Positions 63,447-64,000 of a DNA stretch of 64,000 bases are shown here, piece by piece. Position 1 is the first letter of the stretch. Each line of letters starts with the position of its first letter. The notes beneath the pieces were generated by a model that was not told the origin of the DNA, ran no database searches, and worked only from the letters and a program-made list of their open reading frames with translations. The DNA is taken from positions 1,302,001 through 1,366,000 of the forward strand of contig NZ_VFPL01000001.1 of the NCBI RefSeq assembly GCF_006716645.1, written 5' to 3'. Source of the stretch: Arcticibacter tournemirensis. Lineage in GTDB: Bacteria > Bacteroidota > Bacteroidia > Sphingobacteriales > Sphingobacteriaceae. A program made the position numbers and the translations under genes.

Positions 63447-63490
63447 CTTGTTTTATGTGCAGCTTTATGTAAACTTGCATATAAAATAAG
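63447..63490. terminator. Probable terminator after the flippase-like gene
   Basis: 15-bp stem with two G-U pairs (63447-63461 with 63476-63490), 14-nt loop, starting directly after the stop codon; T-rich DNA follows. Confidence 0.65.
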
Positions 63491-63593
63491 TTTAACTTAG
63501 TTTATTGATTATTTCTTTTTCTGGCAGATATTTTGTCTTTGATATAGTCATTTCGACAAGCCTGAGATAAATGGAGGTTATAATTCTTTAAAT

Positions 63594-64000
63594 ATGAAAA
63601 TTCTCATAACAGGAGCAAGCAGTGGAGTAGGATTTGAAGCTGTGCTCGACTTAATTCTTAACAGTGAACATGAGGTGATTGCTTTAGCCCGGTCGGATGA
63701 TAAGCTGAGAAGGTTATTTGAGATAGCGAAGGGACTGAATCCCGACTGCAAACTTTTCCCCGCTAAGTTTGATATTGTACATGATGATTATGCGTCTCTC
63801 GTTTCCTTTGTAAAAGAAAGAGCAGGCTCCCTGGATATTTTGATAAACAATGCAGGTCAGCTAATAAATAAACCGTTTGAGCAACTGACCCAACTGGACT
63901 TTGCTCAGATGCTGCAGAGCAACCTTCTTGGCCACGTCAAATTGGTCCAGCATATGCTGCCTTTGCTGAATGCAAATGCCCATGTTGTCAATATAGGAAG
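63594..64000 (+). CDS. Short-chain dehydrogenase/reductase, 3'-truncated by window edge
   Basis: 135 codons are visible. N-terminal MKILITGASSGVGFEAV with the TGxxxGxG cofactor motif (6-13), VIALARSDDKLRRL, then DILINNAG (NNAG motif) and VVNIG where the catalytic Ser strand begins. Classical SDR; the YxxxK site lies beyond the window. Substrate unknown. The 148-bp gap before it holds the terminator above and no gene. Confidence 0.9.
   Translation, partial: MKILITGASSGVGFEAVLDLILNSEHEVIALARSDDKLRRLFEIAKGLNPDCKLFPAKFDIVHDDYASLVSFVKERAGSLDILINNAGQLINKPFEQLTQLDFAQMLQSNLLGHVKLVQHMLPLLNANAHVVNIG

Overview
The window is a chromosomal segment of a Bacteroidota bacterium, most likely order Sphingobacteriales (Sphingobacteriaceae/Pedobacter-like). 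The grounds are: TAnnTTTG-type promoter -7 boxes before many genes; a gliding-motility/type IX secretion C-terminal domain protein; CarboxypepD-type and siderophore-type TonB-linked outer-membrane proteins; DUF3098 next to ftsX and uppP; PAS-rich sensor kinases; moderate G+C; and few Shine-Dalgarno sites. No tRNA, rRNA, prophage, complete insertion sequence or CRISPR array was found.

Layout. 1-21 kb is the downstream end of a surface-polysaccharide region. It holds rfbD (5'-truncated by the window edge), rfbA, two tandem Wzi-like outer-membrane proteins, a T9SS cargo protein, rfbC lying between two type II toxin-antitoxin modules (hipBA and higBA), manC, an LTA-synthase-like membrane enzyme, a gene-poor 0.9 kb stretch with a candidate small membrane peptide and a candidate structured RNA, a response regulator with a degenerate receiver domain, a sensor-kinase-like protein with no ATPase domain, and the initiating sugar-phosphate transferase wcaJ. 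21-34 kb carries housekeeping and regulatory genes: recA, nth, an ECF sigma factor, uvrA, a DUF2157 protein, an operon of one helix-turn-helix protein plus two tandem membrane-anchored AraC regulators, a LysE exporter, osmC, metZ and a TauE/SafE permease. 34-49 kb contains the ftsX-DUF3098-uppP-truB-ribF operon, leuS, an outer-membrane barrel protein, a BtuF-like protein, an OYE reductase, an L,D-transpeptidase, glyS and a GldA-like ATPase. 50-64 kb contains the str cluster (rpsL-rpsG-fusA-rpsJ), a prephenate dehydrogenase resembling the fungal Tyr1 type, an SRPBCC protein, a TonB receptor with a linked cation/proton antiporter, a full PAS histidine kinase, a flippase-like protein and a truncated SDR gene.

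The most unusual feature is a dispersed family of degenerate 7-bp tandem repeats. The words include GTTGaaa/GTTGtag, TATCAag/TATCAgg, TTATGaa/TTATGgg and GCTAAtt. They occur in at least 17 places, mostly between genes, often as two inverted arms. The arrays abut or overlap stop codons, supply the -33 element of at least two promoters, interrupt the fusA-rpsJ spacing, and seem to be embedded in leuS. A second highlight is a promoter-hairpin-terminator unit at 14478-14648 with the layout of an undescribed small RNA gene. A third is the number of genes whose -7 box lies only 4-10 nt before the start codon, implying leaderless or near-leaderless mRNAs.
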